Assembly: GCF_002743375.1 (NCBI RefSeq)
Contig: NZ_PDZC01000001.1
Coordinates: forward strand, 496,001-560,000
DNA: 64,000 nucleotides
Source of the DNA: Sporosarcina sp. P34
GTDB lineage: Bacteria; Bacillota; Bacilli; Bacillales_A; Planococcaceae
Reading direction: 5' to 3'
The notes under the pieces are model-generated. The model was given only the letters and a program-made list of their open reading frames with translations. It searched no databases and was not told the DNA's origin. The position numbers and the translations under genes are program-made. Shown piece after piece: positions 63,564 to 64,000 of this stretch; the stretch's first letter is position 1; every line of letters starts with the position of its first letter.

Positions 63564-64000
63564 ATGCTGGATTGGGCGGATCAGTTGATACAAGAGTACA
63601 CAGATGGACGGCAGCAATTACGAAGAAAAGCGGATCAACTAGACAGAGAGAATCCACTAGATATGCAAGACTTGAAGCAATTCAATTCTATGATTGAATC
63701 CATGTCGTACTCTTTGGAGTGGATGCAGACAGGACGTCAACCAGGGACTTATCGTGGAGCAGAAGAGAGTAATGTGTATCAAAAGAGATCCTATGAAAAT
63801 ATGGATTGGCTACCTGATTTGGAAGCGCAGCTACGTGAAGAAAACGATATAAACAAAAAGCATTTATTCATGACCAGGGAAGAGAAGATAATCCTTGCCG
63901 ACATCCTTTCCTCTTTCTCTCTACGGGAGCGTCAGTGCTATCTATTGCATAAGGGGCAAAAGAAAAGCATGAGTGATATTGCGGAAGGTTTAGGAGTCAG
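63564..64000 (+). CDS. Xpf-like sigma factor for late phage transcription, partial
   Basis: At least 145 aa, open at the window end. The C-terminal part (LSSFSLRERQCYLLHKGQKKSMSDIAEGLGVS) is sigma-70 region 4, with its HTH cut by the window edge. The N-terminal part is helical with no region 2. Resembles the PBSX positive control factor Xpf. SD GAGGGGGAAC. Position after the early terminator fits a switch to late genes. Confidence 0.82.
   Translation, partial: MLDWADQLIQEYTDGRQQLRRKADQLDRENPLDMQDLKQFNSMIESMSYSLEWMQTGRQPGTYRGAEESNVYQKRSYENMDWLPDLEAQLREENDINKKHLFMTREEKIILADILSSFSLRERQCYLLHKGQKKSMSDIAEGLGV

Larger units (their letters stand above)
44819..64000. mobile_element. Prophage integrated in comGC (left, early half; open at the right)
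   Basis: Integrase at the left end pointing outward, a CI/Cro switch, antirepressor, RecT/SbcC-like recombination genes, replisome organizer and helicase loader, SSB, RecU, and an Xpf-like late regulator occur in normal siphophage early-gene order. Many genes are small and overlap by 4 bases. No virion genes are within the window. Confidence 0.95.

Overview
The window is chromosomal DNA of a low-to-moderate GC, endospore-forming member of the Bacillales. Gene order follows the Bacillus subtilis yqeZ-floA ... comG block almost gene by gene. An alpha2-type glycyl-tRNA synthetase, a zinc operon with a Zur-type box, and frequent TTG/GTG starts make the Planococcaceae (a Sporosarcina-like organism) my best guess. 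That placement is inference from remembered family features, not from a search.

Region 1 (1-42700) is conserved chromosome. It holds an envelope-stress operon (nfeD-floA) behind a perfect sigma-W-type promoter, the sporulation pair yqfC-yqfD, and phoH-pgpH-ybeY-dgkA-cdd-era-recO. An inverted glyQS with a T-box leader sits before ccpN-ppsR. The macromolecular-synthesis genes dnaG-sigA follow, then an acyl-CoA dehydrogenase behind a near-perfect cre-like site, cccA, trmK-yqfO, ispH, cshB-nfo, znuC-znuB-zur, ispG, a Na/Pi cotransporter, sodA, pbpA, rpmG, a 5-formyl-THF cyclo-ligase gene, an ltaS-type gene behind a second perfect ECF-type promoter, and yqgU/W/X/Y-like genes. Most transcription units end in clear intrinsic terminators, several of which serve convergent genes.

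Region 2 (42700-44868) is the start of the comG competence pilus operon. comGA and comGB are intact. comGC, the major pseudopilin gene, is broken about 20 codons in, just after its prepilin-peptidase motif.

Region 3 (about 44819-64000, open at the right) is the early half of a temperate phage integrated in comGC. Leftward genes are a tyrosine integrase, an ImmA-like metalloprotease, a membrane protein of unknown function and a CI-like repressor. A three-operator switch region separates them from cro. Rightward come excisionase-like and antirepressor (ORF6N) genes, a recombination module (SbcC/Rad50-like ATPase, an inserted HNH endonuclease, RecT, an MBL-fold hydrolase), a replication module (replisome organizer with an iteron-like internal repeat, DnaC-like loader, SSB), then YopX, MazG-like and RecU genes and many small proteins. 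The early block ends in a terminator near 63,300. It is followed by a frame-disrupted small gene and the start of an Xpf-like late-transcription sigma factor. Structural genes and attR lie outside the window. Integration should abolish DNA uptake in the lysogen unless the phage excises.

No rRNA, tRNA, CRISPR array or insertion sequence was seen.
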